A DNA stretch of 64,000 nt from Proteobacteria bacterium UBA981 (GCA_002292285.1 DBBP01000008.1:633876-697875); one strand, 5' to 3'; numbered from the stretch's first letter, positions 17,376 to 27,103 are shown. The notes: a model not told the origin generated them from the letters alone. Numbers and translations: made by a program.

Positions 17376-17846
17376 ATGAACGCTGAAGCCGCTGACAACC
17401 TTTTGAGTGATGACGTACGCGCCTGGATCGGGCGCTCGGATGAACCCGTGCGGATGGAAGTATCACGCCGCGATATCGTCAAATACTCAATCGCAACCGA
17501 ACAACGCAATCCCAGGTATTTACGCGGTGATGAAGCACCGCCGATGTTCCTGTTCGGCGCCGATAAACCACTCACACCAATCCCGCAATTGCGCGCCGAC
17601 GGCCTGCTCGAAGATCAGCTACTCCCGGATCTGCCCCTTAAACGTGTGATGGCCGGTGGCATCAAACAACGCTATCACCGCCCGATCAAGCCGGGCGACG
17701 TGCTAATCATCACCCGTACAATCACCGACATCTTCCAAAAGCAGGGCTCTAGCCGACCGCTGATATTCATCGTCTACGATATTCGTGTCACCACCGAAGA
17801 CGGCACCCTGGTGATGCAGGAAACGCAGTCGCGTATTAACAGGTAA
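17376..17846 (+). CDS. FAS1-like dehydratase (MaoC-type hot-dog) protein
   Basis: The 156-residue protein starts like the N-terminal hot-dog unit of heterodimeric enoyl-CoA hydratases, with VRMEVSRRDIVKYSIATEQRNP and later GGIKQRYHRPIKPGDVLIIT and MQETQSRI. It lacks the catalytic Asp/His helix, which the next gene supplies. It is 15 bp after the DUF35 gene and 7 bp before the MaoC gene. The pair probably forms one hydratase for an unusual enoyl-CoA, like ChsH2/ChsH1 of steroid side-chain degradation. Confidence 0.85.
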   Translation: MNAEAADNLLSDDVRAWIGRSDEPVRMEVSRRDIVKYSIATEQRNPRYLRGDEAPPMFLFGADKPLTPIPQLRADGLLEDQLLPDLPLKRVMAGGIKQRYHRPIKPGDVLIITRTITDIFQKQGSSRPLIFIVYDIRVTTEDGTLVMQETQSRINR

Positions 17847-17853
17847 GCGCAGA

Positions 17854-18267
17854 ATGCCAAAACTATCTGAGTTGAAACCTGGCGACGCCCTACCCGAACG
17901 CCAGCATCTGGCCACCAACGTGTCGCTGTTTTTGTACAACGCGGCTGTCTGGAACGCGCATCGCATTCACTACGATGAGCCGTATACGACTGACGTCGAG
18001 AATCACCCCGGTGTGATCATCGACGGCCCGCTGCAAGGCGATTGGTTAAGCCAGGTGGTACTCGACTGGCTGGAAGATTCGGGGCAGTTACTCGAGTTCG
18101 AATACACCAATCGGCGCGCGTCCATACTCGGAGAAACACTCACTGCCGGCGGCTCGGTGAAAGCGATTGACGGAACTCAGGTCGTTGTCGAGTTATTTAT
18201 CCGTAACGAGGCCGGCGATATCACCACGCCCGGTCAGGCACTCGTACAGCTGGCCGACGGCGCCTAG
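17854..18267 (+). CDS. MaoC-like hot-dog hydratase
   Basis: The 137-residue protein has the hydratase-2 type active-site helix NAAVWNAHRIHYDEPYT, containing the Asp/His pair, then VIIDGPLQGDWLSQVVLDW. It is the catalytic half that complements the preceding FAS1-like unit. It ends the five-gene operon and is convergent with the sulfide dehydrogenase gene 9 bp further on. Confidence 0.88.
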   Translation: MPKLSELKPGDALPERQHLATNVSLFLYNAAVWNAHRIHYDEPYTTDVENHPGVIIDGPLQGDWLSQVVLDWLEDSGQLLEFEYTNRRASILGETLTAGGSVKAIDGTQVVVELFIRNEAGDITTPGQALVQLADGA

Positions 18268-18276
18268 CTGATTCAC

Positions 18277-19575
18277 TCAGCCCCAGATGTCGCTGGCCAT
18301 GCTGGCATACCAGCCGCGCGCATAGGCCGCCTCACTCGCTCGAAATGCCGCGTCGTCTGTCTTCGGGCTCACCCCGCCAGCGCCTTTAATCGCAGCAATC
18401 TTGCCATCCATTGCACGATAGACAGCAGCAACGGAGATGCCGTAATCCTCGGCAACGAGGCTATAGCAAGTGTTCACAAATGACGGCTCAACCGGTGTCC
18501 GGCCGCTCAGCTCACTAACGATCGCCGCGGCACACACTTTCGCCTGACTGTTCGCCGCAAACCCTGATTTAGGCATCGCTCCTGCGTTGGCCGCGTCGCC
18601 AATTACGTGCACGTCCGGCACCCGGGTGGAGGCGAAATTGTGCGCAGCTACCGGGCACCAGCCACTGTCATCGACAAGGTCCGCACGGTGCGCGATGGCA
18701 CCGGCATGTTGGCGCGGAATAAAATTAACGACCGCCGCAGTGTGCTCGGTAAAGCCCGATTCGGTAACGAGGGTGCGAGTCGCCGCATCGACGCGCTCGA
18801 CCAGCCCACCGGTCGAACCCGCAACCCATTCGATCATGCCCGGATAAAGCGTATCCCATCCGTCCTGAAACAACCCTTGCTTGGAGAATTTGTCCTTCGC
18901 GTCAAGAATGAGAATCTTCGAGCGCGGCTTGTGGCGTTTGAGATAGCCGGCAATCAAACTGGCACGCTCGTAGGGTCCTGGCGGACACCGGAACGGGTTG
19001 GCAGGTGGCGCGATAACGACTACGCCGCCATCCGCCATCGCTTGCAGCTGATCGCGGAGTAATAAGGTTTGCGTTCCCGCCTTCCATGCGTGTGGCATCA
19101 GGTGTGCCGCAGCCTCGTCGTACCCGGGTGTAGCGTCGTAACGGAGTGAAACCCCAGGCGACACCACCAGTCGGTCATATGGAAGCTTCGAACCATCTTC
19201 AAGGGCTATTCGATGCGCCTCCGCGTCAATAGATTTGACGTTGGCATGAATCACCTCAACGCCTGCTGCGCGTAAACCTGCATAGCTATGCGTAATCGCA
19301 GCCAGGTCGGCCCTGCCTGCCACCACCAGGTTACTGAATGGACAGGTAATGAACTGGGGATCGCGCTCGACCAGGGTGATACTGAGAGCCGGATCGAGCC
19401 GGCGCAGATACCGTGCACAAGTCGCGCCGCCGAAACCACCACCGATGACAATCACACGACCGGCACTCCCGCCCGCACGCACGATCGGAGGCAGGCTCGC
19501 CAGCGCGCCGGCGGCCGAACCGGCGAGGAGGAAATGCCGGCGTGTTAACGCAGTATTGGCATCACGGACGGTCAT
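18277..19575 (-). CDS. fccB: sulfide dehydrogenase (flavocytochrome c), flavoprotein subunit
   Basis: Starting at MTVRDANTALTRRHFLLAGS gives a twin-arginine-like export signal, so the 432-residue protein is periplasmic. FAD binds at VIVIGGGFGGATCARYL (41-57). The redox cysteines are in FITC78PFSN and later FRCPPGPYERASLIAGYLK, both typical of FCSD. The C-terminal FCSD domain has TCYSLVAEDYGISVAAVY. It oxidises sulfide to sulfur species and passes electrons to the small cytochrome encoded just upstream with a four-base overlap. Confidence 0.93.
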   Translation of the reverse strand: MTVRDANTALTRRHFLLAGSAAGALASLPPIVRAGGSAGRVIVIGGGFGGATCARYLRRLDPALSITLVERDPQFITCPFSNLVVAGRADLAAITHSYAGLRAAGVEVIHANVKSIDAEAHRIALEDGSKLPYDRLVVSPGVSLRYDATPGYDEAAAHLMPHAWKAGTQTLLLRDQLQAMADGGVVVIAPPANPFRCPPGPYERASLIAGYLKRHKPRSKILILDAKDKFSKQGLFQDGWDTLYPGMIEWVAGSTGGLVERVDAATRTLVTESGFTEHTAAVVNFIPRQHAGAIAHRADLVDDSGWCPVAAHNFASTRVPDVHVIGDAANAGAMPKSGFAANSQAKVCAAAIVSELSGRTPVEPSFVNTCYSLVAEDYGISVAAVYRAMDGKIAAIKGAGGVSPKTDDAAFRASEAAYARGWYASMASDIWG

Positions 19576-19886
19576 TGTTGCTGCCCCGCCAGCCACGCCG
19601 ACAGTGCTTCAATGTCGTCATCGCTGTAGCCCAGCGCCAGTCGCTGCATAACAGTTGAATGCCGCTCACCAGAGCGGAAAGCTTTGAGTGCCGCCGCTAG
19701 TCCGGCTGCGTCGTATGAGGAGATGGCAGGGATTCCGTTACCCTTTGGCGAGCCGTCGCCGTGACAATTGAAACACGGCGACCCGAGCACAAAGTCACGC
19801 AGATTGTCTTCGGCCAGGACAGTGGGTGTCGCACAGGTCATCAGGCCCAGAAGTGCAGTCCACAAGACGTGTTTAATCACTTTCAC
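19572..19886 (-). CDS. fccA: monoheme cytochrome c, cytochrome subunit of sulfide dehydrogenase
   Basis: A small c-type cytochrome with a signal peptide VKVIKHVLWTALLGLMTCAT, a single CFNCH heme site and a likely Met ligand in STVMQRLALGYSDDD. I chose the GTG at 19886, giving 104 residues, because the signal peptide begins there; the frame is open to 19973 and the true start is uncertain. Its stop overlaps the flavoprotein start. It is shorter than the diheme form of phototrophs and matches the one-heme type. Confidence 0.87.
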   Translation of the reverse strand: MKVIKHVLWTALLGLMTCATPTVLAEDNLRDFVLGSPCFNCHGDGSPKGNGIPAISSYDAAGLAAALKAFRSGERHSTVMQRLALGYSDDDIEALSAWLAGQQQ

Positions 19887-19985
19887 TCGCTCTGTTGATA
19901 GGGCCGTCCAAGCATAGCCGAAGTTCTGCAATTGTGGCCAACCAGGAACTCGAATCGGAGCTCGCCCAGTCACAGGGAGACGAGT

Positions 19986-21830
19986 TCAGGATTTCTTAGG
20001 CGCGCCCTTATTCTTGCGATCGCGATGCCGTTCTTTTTTGCGTGCCTTAGGCGGTTTGGGCGCAGCTGGATCATTACTCTTGCTGTGCGCGGGCGGGCCA
20101 CCGAAGTCACCCGCTCTGCTGATCTGCATGCGCTGACCGGACACCCATACGCCGCGCAGGTGACTGAAAATTTCCTTTGGCATGCCCTCTGGCAGGTCAA
20201 CCAGGGAATGATCGTCTTGAATATCGATGCGCCCAATTGAGCTTGAATCAAGGCCGGCTTCGTTGGCGATCGCACCGACGATATTGCCAGGTTGCACCTC
20301 ATGCATATGGCCAACTTCGATACGGTAGGTTTCCATGCCGGATTCTGGTCCGCGCGTGCGTGGCCGAGATTCACGACGTGGGGGTCGGTCCTCGCCGTCG
20401 CCGCGCTGCGGACGCCCTTGGTCTTCAAACTGGCCGCGCTCGGAACGACCTCGTTGCGGACGTTCACTGCGCTCTGATTGTGTGCGTTCGCGGCGTTTGG
20501 GTGGCGGTTCGAGCAACAGTGGCTCGTCGCCTTGTAATAGCTTCGCCAATGCGGCGGCAATCGCGAGTGGTTCGGCCTCGTGCTGTTCGTGATAGCGCTC
20601 AACCAGTTCCGTGAACGGCGCAAGTCCGTCACCCGCGAGTGTGTCGGTGATCGACCGCATGAAGCGGGCACGGCGATTGTCGTTGATGGCGTCGGTGGAA
20701 GGCAGTTCCATTCGCTCAATCGGCTGACGCGTCACTCTTTCAATCAAACGGAGCATGCGCGTCTCACGTGGCATCACGAACAAAATCGCATCGCCGTGAC
20801 GCCCAGCTCGGCCCGTACGCCCGATGCGGTGGACATAGGCTTCCGGGTCGTAGGGAATATCGAAATTAATAACGTGGCTAACCCGGTCAACATCGAGTCC
20901 GCGAGCTGCAACATCAGTCGCAACTAATATATCGAGCTTACCGTCTTTGAGTTGCTCGATAGTCCGCTCGCGGGCTTTCTGCGCCATATCGCCATTGATC
21001 GCGTTGCTCGCATAGCCACGCGCTTCGAGACGTTCGGACAGTTCCACCGTGGCGGTCTTGGTGCGCACAAAAATAAGGACGCCTTCGAAATTCTCTGATT
21101 CTAGAATGCGGGTCAGGGCATCAAGTTTTTTCAAGCCACTTACGGACCAGTAGCGCTGCCGAATCGTTGAGGCCGTGGTCGTTTTCAGTCGAATACTGAT
21201 CTCGGCCGGGTCATCGAGGTAACGCTCGGCAATCTTGCGGATGGGCTGCGGCATCGTGGCAGAAAACAGCGCGGTCTGACGATCCTTCGGTGTTTGCTCA
21301 AGAATCCACTCGATGTCATCGATGAAGCCCATGCGCAACATCTCGTCGCCCTCATCCAGGACAAGAAACTTTAAGGCGTCCAACTTCAGGGTATTGCGAC
21401 GCATATGGTCCATCACGCGCCCTGGTGTACCGACTACCACGTGCACGCCGCGACGAAGGGCGCGCAGTTGTACCCCGTATTCCTGGCCGCCATAGACCGG
21501 CAGAACATGAAAACCTGGCAGCTTCTTAGCGTAACGTTGAAACGCCTCGGCGACCTGAATTGCGAGTTCGCGTGTTGGCGCGAGCACCAAGGCCTGCGGC
21601 TGCATCACCGACAGATCTATCAAATTTAAGATTGGCAACGCGAACGCTGCGGTCTTGCCGGTACCGGTCTGCGCCTGCCCGATCAGATCTCGCCCGGACA
21701 GCATGACCGGAATAGTTTGCGCCTGAATGGCGGTCGGAATCTCGTAGCCGACATCGTCAAGCGATGCGAGAACGTTTGCAGAAAGACCGAGATCGCCGAA
21801 GCCCGGGGGTGGGGTTTCGTCTGAAGCCAC
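19986..21830 (-). CDS. deaD: DEAD-box ATP-dependent RNA helicase (DeaD/CsdA-like)
   Basis: The helicase core has YEIPTAIQAQTIPVML, AQTGTGKT, TPGRVMDHM, FSATMPQ and HRIGRTGRAG. Motif II reads DEGD instead of DEAD, a conservative but unusual change. The C-terminus has a DbpA-type RNA-binding domain (MHEVQPGNIVGAIANEAGL, SHLRGVWVSGQRM) and a very basic tail. I chose the GTG at 21830, where homology starts (VASDETPPPGFGDLGLS), giving 614 residues; the frame continues to 21953. Such helicases help ribosome assembly and cold adaptation. The 400 bp leader to glnD could carry cold regulation, but no element is identified. Confidence 0.92.
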   Translation of the reverse strand: MASDETPPPGFGDLGLSANVLASLDDVGYEIPTAIQAQTIPVMLSGRDLIGQAQTGTGKTAAFALPILNLIDLSVMQPQALVLAPTRELAIQVAEAFQRYAKKLPGFHVLPVYGGQEYGVQLRALRRGVHVVVGTPGRVMDHMRRNTLKLDALKFLVLDEGDEMLRMGFIDDIEWILEQTPKDRQTALFSATMPQPIRKIAERYLDDPAEISIRLKTTTASTIRQRYWSVSGLKKLDALTRILESENFEGVLIFVRTKTATVELSERLEARGYASNAINGDMAQKARERTIEQLKDGKLDILVATDVAARGLDVDRVSHVINFDIPYDPEAYVHRIGRTGRAGRHGDAILFVMPRETRMLRLIERVTRQPIERMELPSTDAINDNRRARFMRSITDTLAGDGLAPFTELVERYHEQHEAEPLAIAAALAKLLQGDEPLLLEPPPKRRERTQSERSERPQRGRSERGQFEDQGRPQRGDGEDRPPRRESRPRTRGPESGMETYRIEVGHMHEVQPGNIVGAIANEAGLDSSSIGRIDIQDDHSLVDLPEGMPKEIFSHLRGVWVSGQRMQISRAGDFGGPPAHSKSNDPAAPKPPKARKKERHRDRKNKGAPKKS

Positions 21831-22247
21831 TGGAAAAATACCTGGAATAGACAGAAGTGAGCGGCTCACGGGGCCGCTAAGGCAGCGGATTATAGGCTGT
21901 TGGCGAAAATTGGCTAGCGCTGTATGCCAACGAGCATGGCGAATGGCCGCCAAGGCCTATCTCGACATCGACGCTGCGTGGCGCGAAATCGCATGGGCGC
22001 AATTTTGCGTCCAGAAGCCCCTCCGGCCGGCCAGAATTTGAGGCCCTAATCTGTCGGTCCCGGCACGCCTCGTACCGACCATCCGTAACGAAGCAATCCG
22101 ACGGATAAAAGTCTGTGCCCGTAAATGGCACCTTCACCGGTTCGAAGGCGGCGAAAAAGTTCTCAAATCATCAAGACGTAAAAAAAGTCCTCATCCCGCA
22201 CTCGGTACTGAGTTCCGGTTGCAATTCAGACGCAGCGGGTCATCAAG
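21831..22247. other. intergenic region between glnD and helicase genes
   Basis: About 417 bp with no supported gene. A T7 run on the minus strand (22178-22184) follows only a weak hairpin. The imperfect dyad near 22048-22072 is the only notable structure. It may be a long helicase leader. Confidence 0.45.
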
Positions 22248-24821
22248 CTAGGCCAGCTGCGCGGCACGCTCGAGCGCGCCAATGACCCGTTCGCCATGAC
22301 TCTCATCGAGTTTCTTACCTTCACCATTGGTCACGAAAAAGACATCGACCGCCTTCTCGCCGAACGTGCTGATATTGGCGCCGCGCACTTCCGTGCCGCT
22401 ATCGGCGATTGCGGCAGTCAAATTGGCCAGCAAATATTTTCGATCGGCTGCGATCACCTCTATCGCCGTCACGTTGTGTGCTGCGGCACCGTGACGGCGA
22501 ACTTGCACCGGCAAAGCTTGCATCAACACGTCGGCTCGTTCCGGCGATGCAAGCGCGCTCGGCTCCTCGCCCTTAAGAACTTTTTGCAGGTGCGTTTGCA
22601 AGCGTTCCAGTTGCCCGCTTTCACGGATGGGGTTGTCGTGTGCATCGGTAACGTGGAACTCGTCGAGAACGCGCCCGTCGCGCAAGGCATACGCAAGTAC
22701 CGTCAACACTTTGATATTGGCTTGCGCGAGTACGGCCGTCAGATGGGAAAACAATTTCGGACGATCGGTACCCCAGGCTAGTACTCGGGTGTAGGCAAGC
22801 GCCTCGTTGACTGCAATGTGCACACCGGATTCCATGCCCAACATGCGACACACTTCCAGCAGCACTTTCGGCGGGCAGTGCATGGTCAACGTGTTTGAAA
22901 CGACACCAAGGGCCTGTTCAACGGCACCGCGCTCTTCCGCGGAGCACATGTCCAGGACACTCTTCTTGCGCCCTTCAAGCCGTTCTTGCTGATCGGCTGG
23001 TGTCACTCTGCCAGTCCGCAGGCAGGCTTCGGTGGCGTAATAAAGCTGGGTAAACAAATGCCCTTTCCAGTCCGTCCACGTGCCCGGACCAACCGCCGTG
23101 ACATCGGCGACGGTGAGCAGGAACAAATACTCCAGACGCTCATGATCACCGACGAAACGACTGAACTCAGCGATCACATTCGCATCGGACAAATCGTAGT
23201 GCTGCGCTGTTTTGGAAAACTGCAGGTGATGGCGCACCAGCCATGCGACCAGGTCGACATCATCTCCGGATAGTCCCAGCCGTCGGCAGAATTTGCGCGC
23301 GAGCTCTTCGCCGATTTCCGAATGATCGCCACCGCGACCTTTAGCGATATCGTGGAACAGCAAGGCGATATAGAGCAATTCCGGACGCGCGAGACGGGGC
23401 ATGAGTTCGCTAGCGAGCGGCATATCGATAAATTCGCCTTCGCCGAGGCGGAAGTCACGCAGAATATCAATGGCTCGAATGGTATGCGCGTCGACGGTGT
23501 ACTGATGATAACGATCGAACTGACCGTGTCCGGTTATTCGACCGAAGTCCGGGCAAAAACGTCCTAACACGCCAGTTTCGTGCATTTGGCTGAGCGCAGT
23601 TGTGACGTTACGGGGCGAACGCAGCACGTCCAGAAAGATAGCGTTCGCCGGTTTCGATCCGCGCACACTCGCCGTGATCAGATCGGCATTCTTGCGCACG
23701 ATGCGCAACGCACGGCTGTTCAAATAACGGTGGCTTTGCTGGGCCTCACTAAAAATCCGCAGGACGTTTAACGGGTCGGACGCAAAGATTTTCTCGTCTG
23801 CGATGTTGAGCACTTCGCGTTTAACTTCCATGCCACCGCCAATATCTACCCGCCGGCGCAGACGTGGTGGCGGTTTGATCTGCTCTTCGAAATGCAAAAG
23901 AAATATGTCGGCCAGATCGGCGATACGACGGACGTTTAAAAAGTAGTTTTTCAGAAAGCGCTCGACCGCACTCGATTTTTCGGAATCGCGGTAGCGAAAT
24001 CGTTGCGCGAGTTCAGGCTGGTGTTCGAAGCGGAGGCGGTCGTTCTCGCGTCCAGAAAGCAGGTGCAGGCCGCTGCGCACGCGCCAAAGAAAATCACGAC
24101 CGCGCACGAAACCATTGAACTCCTCCTCGTCAACCACGCCGGTGCCAATCAATTCACGCGCCGTGGGCACCCCGTACCAAGCCATCGACAACCAGAAAAT
24201 CGTACTCACATCGCGCAGGCCGCCTTTGCCGTTTTTGATGTGTGGCTCCATAACGAAGGCGGTGCCACCATTCGCGTGGCGTCGATCGTGACATTCCTCA
24301 AGCTTCGTCCGGCAAAAATCGACGCGCTTTCTTTTGCTCCATGACTGCGGCGCCGAGCTTTTCTGCAATTCCTGATAAAGCCCGCCGCGGCCGATTAGCA
24401 GACGAGATTCGAGCAGGGCGGTGCGCGTGTGATGATCGGTCTCGGCGAAAGCCCTGGCCGACTGCGGAGAACGCACGGCGTGACCCAGATGTGCACCACA
24501 ATCCCAGACAATTTGGGCATAACGCTGAATCGCACGATTCACCGCGGGGTCGTCCTCATCGGCCACCAGAAACAGCAAATCCCAGTCGGACTCGGGACAT
24601 AACTCCGCCCGGCCATAGCCGCCTATCGCAACAAGATCGACGCCAAGGCCAACTTCGCCGGCGACTTCCTGCCACAAAGCGATCATCAACTCGTCAACTG
24701 CACTGCTGATGTACTTCACGACTGCGCGTCCGCCTTGCTGAGCGTCGAGTCGGTTTTGTGCGCCCGCCATAATTGCCAGGCGGCGTTGTTTGATACGTTG
24801 GGTGAGCTCAAGATCGGTCAT
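22248..24821 (-). CDS. glnD: [protein-PII] uridylyltransferase/uridylyl-removing enzyme
   Basis: At 857 residues the protein has the full GlnD layout. The nucleotidyltransferase site is IGGYGRAELCPESDWDLLFL (67-86), the HD domain has LLFHDIAKGRGGDHSEIG near 490, and two ACT domains fill about 690-857 (RPKLFSHLTAVLAQ; DRKYLLANLTAAIAD). It uridylylates PII under nitrogen limitation and deuridylylates it with glutamine. That links it to the nitrogen-related glx/glnT cluster 8 kb away. It is transcribed alone toward the helicase gene and divergently from the GST gene. Confidence 0.97.
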   Translation of the reverse strand: MTDLELTQRIKQRRLAIMAGAQNRLDAQQGGRAVVKYISSAVDELMIALWQEVAGEVGLGVDLVAIGGYGRAELCPESDWDLLFLVADEDDPAVNRAIQRYAQIVWDCGAHLGHAVRSPQSARAFAETDHHTRTALLESRLLIGRGGLYQELQKSSAPQSWSKRKRVDFCRTKLEECHDRRHANGGTAFVMEPHIKNGKGGLRDVSTIFWLSMAWYGVPTARELIGTGVVDEEEFNGFVRGRDFLWRVRSGLHLLSGRENDRLRFEHQPELAQRFRYRDSEKSSAVERFLKNYFLNVRRIADLADIFLLHFEEQIKPPPRLRRRVDIGGGMEVKREVLNIADEKIFASDPLNVLRIFSEAQQSHRYLNSRALRIVRKNADLITASVRGSKPANAIFLDVLRSPRNVTTALSQMHETGVLGRFCPDFGRITGHGQFDRYHQYTVDAHTIRAIDILRDFRLGEGEFIDMPLASELMPRLARPELLYIALLFHDIAKGRGGDHSEIGEELARKFCRRLGLSGDDVDLVAWLVRHHLQFSKTAQHYDLSDANVIAEFSRFVGDHERLEYLFLLTVADVTAVGPGTWTDWKGHLFTQLYYATEACLRTGRVTPADQQERLEGRKKSVLDMCSAEERGAVEQALGVVSNTLTMHCPPKVLLEVCRMLGMESGVHIAVNEALAYTRVLAWGTDRPKLFSHLTAVLAQANIKVLTVLAYALRDGRVLDEFHVTDAHDNPIRESGQLERLQTHLQKVLKGEEPSALASPERADVLMQALPVQVRRHGAAAHNVTAIEVIAADRKYLLANLTAAIADSGTEVRGANISTFGEKAVDVFFVTNGEGKKLDESHGERVIGALERAAQLA

Positions 24822-24961
24822 GAGTTAGCTCCGTTACGGATGGGTTTCGATGCGGAAGTTCCTCGCCCACCATTATCGGGGCTGCTCCCGAGCTTGCCTA
24901 GCGTCTGCACGTTCCTATATTTTCGGATGGCGGCAGTTCGCTGCGTTCTGAGGAAAAAAAT

Positions 24962-25900
24962 TTGTCTGAACTGATCTTGCACCATTATGACGAAGCGCCC
25001 TTCGCGGAGAAGATCCGCATGGTGATGGGCATCAAGAATCTGACGTGGCACTCCGTGATTCAGCCCTCAGCAATGCCGAAACCCGATCTTATACCGCTGA
25101 CTGGCGGTTACCGCCGCACCCCGGTGTTTCAGGTTGGCGCGGACATCTATTGCGATACGCAGCTCATCGCTGCCCACCTGGAGGCGCGCCACCCGCAACC
25201 GTCAATTTTTCCGGGCGGCAACCCGGGGCTGGATCTGGCACTTGGTAGCTGGGCCAACGGACCCTATGTGGTGACCTCGGTCGCGATCTATATGGGCGCC
25301 GATGATCCTTTCGCTGGCAGTCTCGAGCTGCCCGAGCATTTTCATGAAGACCGCAAGAAAATGTGGCAAACCCAATTCGATACCGACGCATTGGGTCCGC
25401 GTTTGGCTGGCTATCGTAGCCAGCTCGACGCACATACGCATTTCATCAACCTGCAATTGGCAGACGGCAGGCCCTATCTGACCGGCGAGCAACCCAGCTG
25501 GGTGGATATGCACGCCATGTGGGATCCTTGGTTTCTGTTCGCCTTCGCGCCGACCGAGGCAGAACGCGCCTACGGACGATTTCCGAAAATCTCAGCCTGG
25601 CTGGCACGACTCGCCGAACTCGGACAAGGCGAGCGGATTGAAATGCCCGCTGCAACAGCGCTCGACATTGCCCGCGACGCGACGCCGTTGCCACCTACCG
25701 GGATCGATGCCCATGATCCGCTCGGAATCAGCGCAGGCACGCAGGTGTGCGTGTCACCTTCAGACTACGCTGAGGCGAATATCGTTGGCGAGTTGGTCGG
25801 CACGACAGTAAACACGGTGTCGGTGCGACGCGAAGATCCGCGAGTTGGCGAAGTCGTCGTGCATTTTCCCAAAATCGGCTACAGCGTCGAGCCTGTTTAA
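24962..25900 (+). CDS. long glutathione S-transferase family protein with C-terminal extension
   Basis: A 312-residue protein starting at a TTG behind AGGAAAAAAA. The thioredoxin-like domain has LILHHYDEAPFAEKIRMVMG, GGYRRTPVFQVGADIYCDTQLIAAHLE. A helical domain follows to about 240. The last 70 residues (DPLGISAGTQVCVSPSDY to the end) form a small beta domain not found in ordinary GSTs but known in a subgroup of about 310 residues. Function unknown; presumably conjugation or isomerisation. Confidence 0.88.
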   Translation: MSELILHHYDEAPFAEKIRMVMGIKNLTWHSVIQPSAMPKPDLIPLTGGYRRTPVFQVGADIYCDTQLIAAHLEARHPQPSIFPGGNPGLDLALGSWANGPYVVTSVAIYMGADDPFAGSLELPEHFHEDRKKMWQTQFDTDALGPRLAGYRSQLDAHTHFINLQLADGRPYLTGEQPSWVDMHAMWDPWFLFAFAPTEAERAYGRFPKISAWLARLAELGQGERIEMPAATALDIARDATPLPPTGIDAHDPLGISAGTQVCVSPSDYAEANIVGELVGTTVNTVSVRREDPRVGEVVVHFPKIGYSVEPV

Positions 25901-25970
25901 ACGCTCGACGCGCTGCGGGGAATCGCCGTCTGAGGTGCGATCAGCCGTCGCCCAAGGCGTCAGATCGTGG

Positions 25971-27092
25971 CTAGGCGGCTGCCACCAGGGTCGAGGTATC
26001 AAGACCATAGAGTGTCGCGACGTTGTCATGCAGGATCAGATTCTTCTCGTCCTCGGTCATGTGCGCCAGGTGCTTGTTGAGCAATTCCTGCGACCACGGC
26101 CAAGTCGAATCAGAATGGGGAAAATCGTTGGCCCACATCATCCGTTCGATATTGACGTGGTCCTTGAACTGGAACGCGGTGTAGTCGTCCTGGAACGTGA
26201 AGTAGATGTGTTCGCGAAACAGCTCGCTCGGGGTACTGCCAAGATCCTGCCCGCGCAGCCAGTGGCGATGGCGTTCGTAGGCGTGGTCCATACGATACAT
26301 GTAGTGCGGGATCCAGCCACCATCGGCCTCGACGGATACAATCTTAAGCTTGGGATGGCGGGTAAAAATGCCATCAAAGACGAACATGCTCATCAAGTCT
26401 TGATTGCTGCGCACGATCGACATGAACGAGTTGATGCGTGAACCCCTGAACGGCATCGTCATCTGCTTGCCAGACGCAAGGATGTGGAAGCTTGGTACGA
26501 GTTCAAGCTCGACCAGGGCGTCGAAAAACTCTCCCCACATCAAATCGCAATAGTCGGTCTCGCCCGGCATCCCCGGCAGCATGACACCGCGAAAGCCCTG
26601 TGCCTTGATGGCACGCAATTCTTCGATGGCGCTGTCCGGCGTTCGCGCTGCGCATTGCCCCAGCCCAATCAGCCGATGTGGGTGCGCCGAGCAAAATTCC
26701 ACCATCCAGCGGTTGTAGGCCTCCATGCAGGCCTGCTTGAGCGCCATGTCGGGGATGTTGCAGATTTCCATTCCGACCGACGGATAGATCACCTCCGCCG
26801 CGATGCCGTCGCGCTGTTGATCGGCGATACGGGCTTCCGGGTCCCAGCCGCCTCGATGCAATTTTTCGAACACCGCCCCTTTATATGAAAGCTCTTCCGG
26901 AGATTTCCCGGCACCCGAAGCGAGCGCCAAGGGGACCGGCTGCGCGCTTCCCTCAACAACATAAACGTCGCCGCGCTTCGGGTCGTTGACCATATGCGGC
27001 GCACGGTCTCTAAAGGCCGGATCGATATGGTCTGTAAAACAGTTCGGAGGTTCGCAGACATGGCTATCGGCAGAAATAATCGGCTTCAACAT
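25971..27092 (-). CDS. amidohydrolase family protein (amidohydrolase_2)
   Basis: The 373-residue metal-dependent hydrolase opens with IISADSHVCEPPNCF, the DSHVxEP motif of the amidohydrolase_2 group. It continues with RLIGLGQCAARTPDSAIEEL, IVSVEADGGWIPHYMYRMDH and MMWANDFPHSDSTWPWSQ, whose last Asp/His positions suit a decarboxylase/hydrolase. The family includes ACMSD-like decarboxylases and unnamed enzymes common in aromatic and terpene pathways. It lies 11 bp after a glyoxalase II-like gene on the same strand. Confidence 0.9.
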   Translation of the reverse strand: MLKPIISADSHVCEPPNCFTDHIDPAFRDRAPHMVNDPKRGDVYVVEGSAQPVPLALASGAGKSPEELSYKGAVFEKLHRGGWDPEARIADQQRDGIAAEVIYPSVGMEICNIPDMALKQACMEAYNRWMVEFCSAHPHRLIGLGQCAARTPDSAIEELRAIKAQGFRGVMLPGMPGETDYCDLMWGEFFDALVELELVPSFHILASGKQMTMPFRGSRINSFMSIVRSNQDLMSMFVFDGIFTRHPKLKIVSVEADGGWIPHYMYRMDHAYERHRHWLRGQDLGSTPSELFREHIYFTFQDDYTAFQFKDHVNIERMMWANDFPHSDSTWPWSQELLNKHLAHMTEDEKNLILHDNVATLYGLDTSTLVAAA

Positions 27093-27103
27093 CGTGCGCA
27101 GGC

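Noticed and set aside
19970..20719. 249-residue antisense frame opposite the helicase
   Set aside because: Shadow of a well-defined helicase gene; arginine-rich composition without family features.
22178..22184. T7 run after glnD as an intrinsic terminator
   Set aside because: The only hairpin nearby is 4 bp with a mismatch and 17 bases away.
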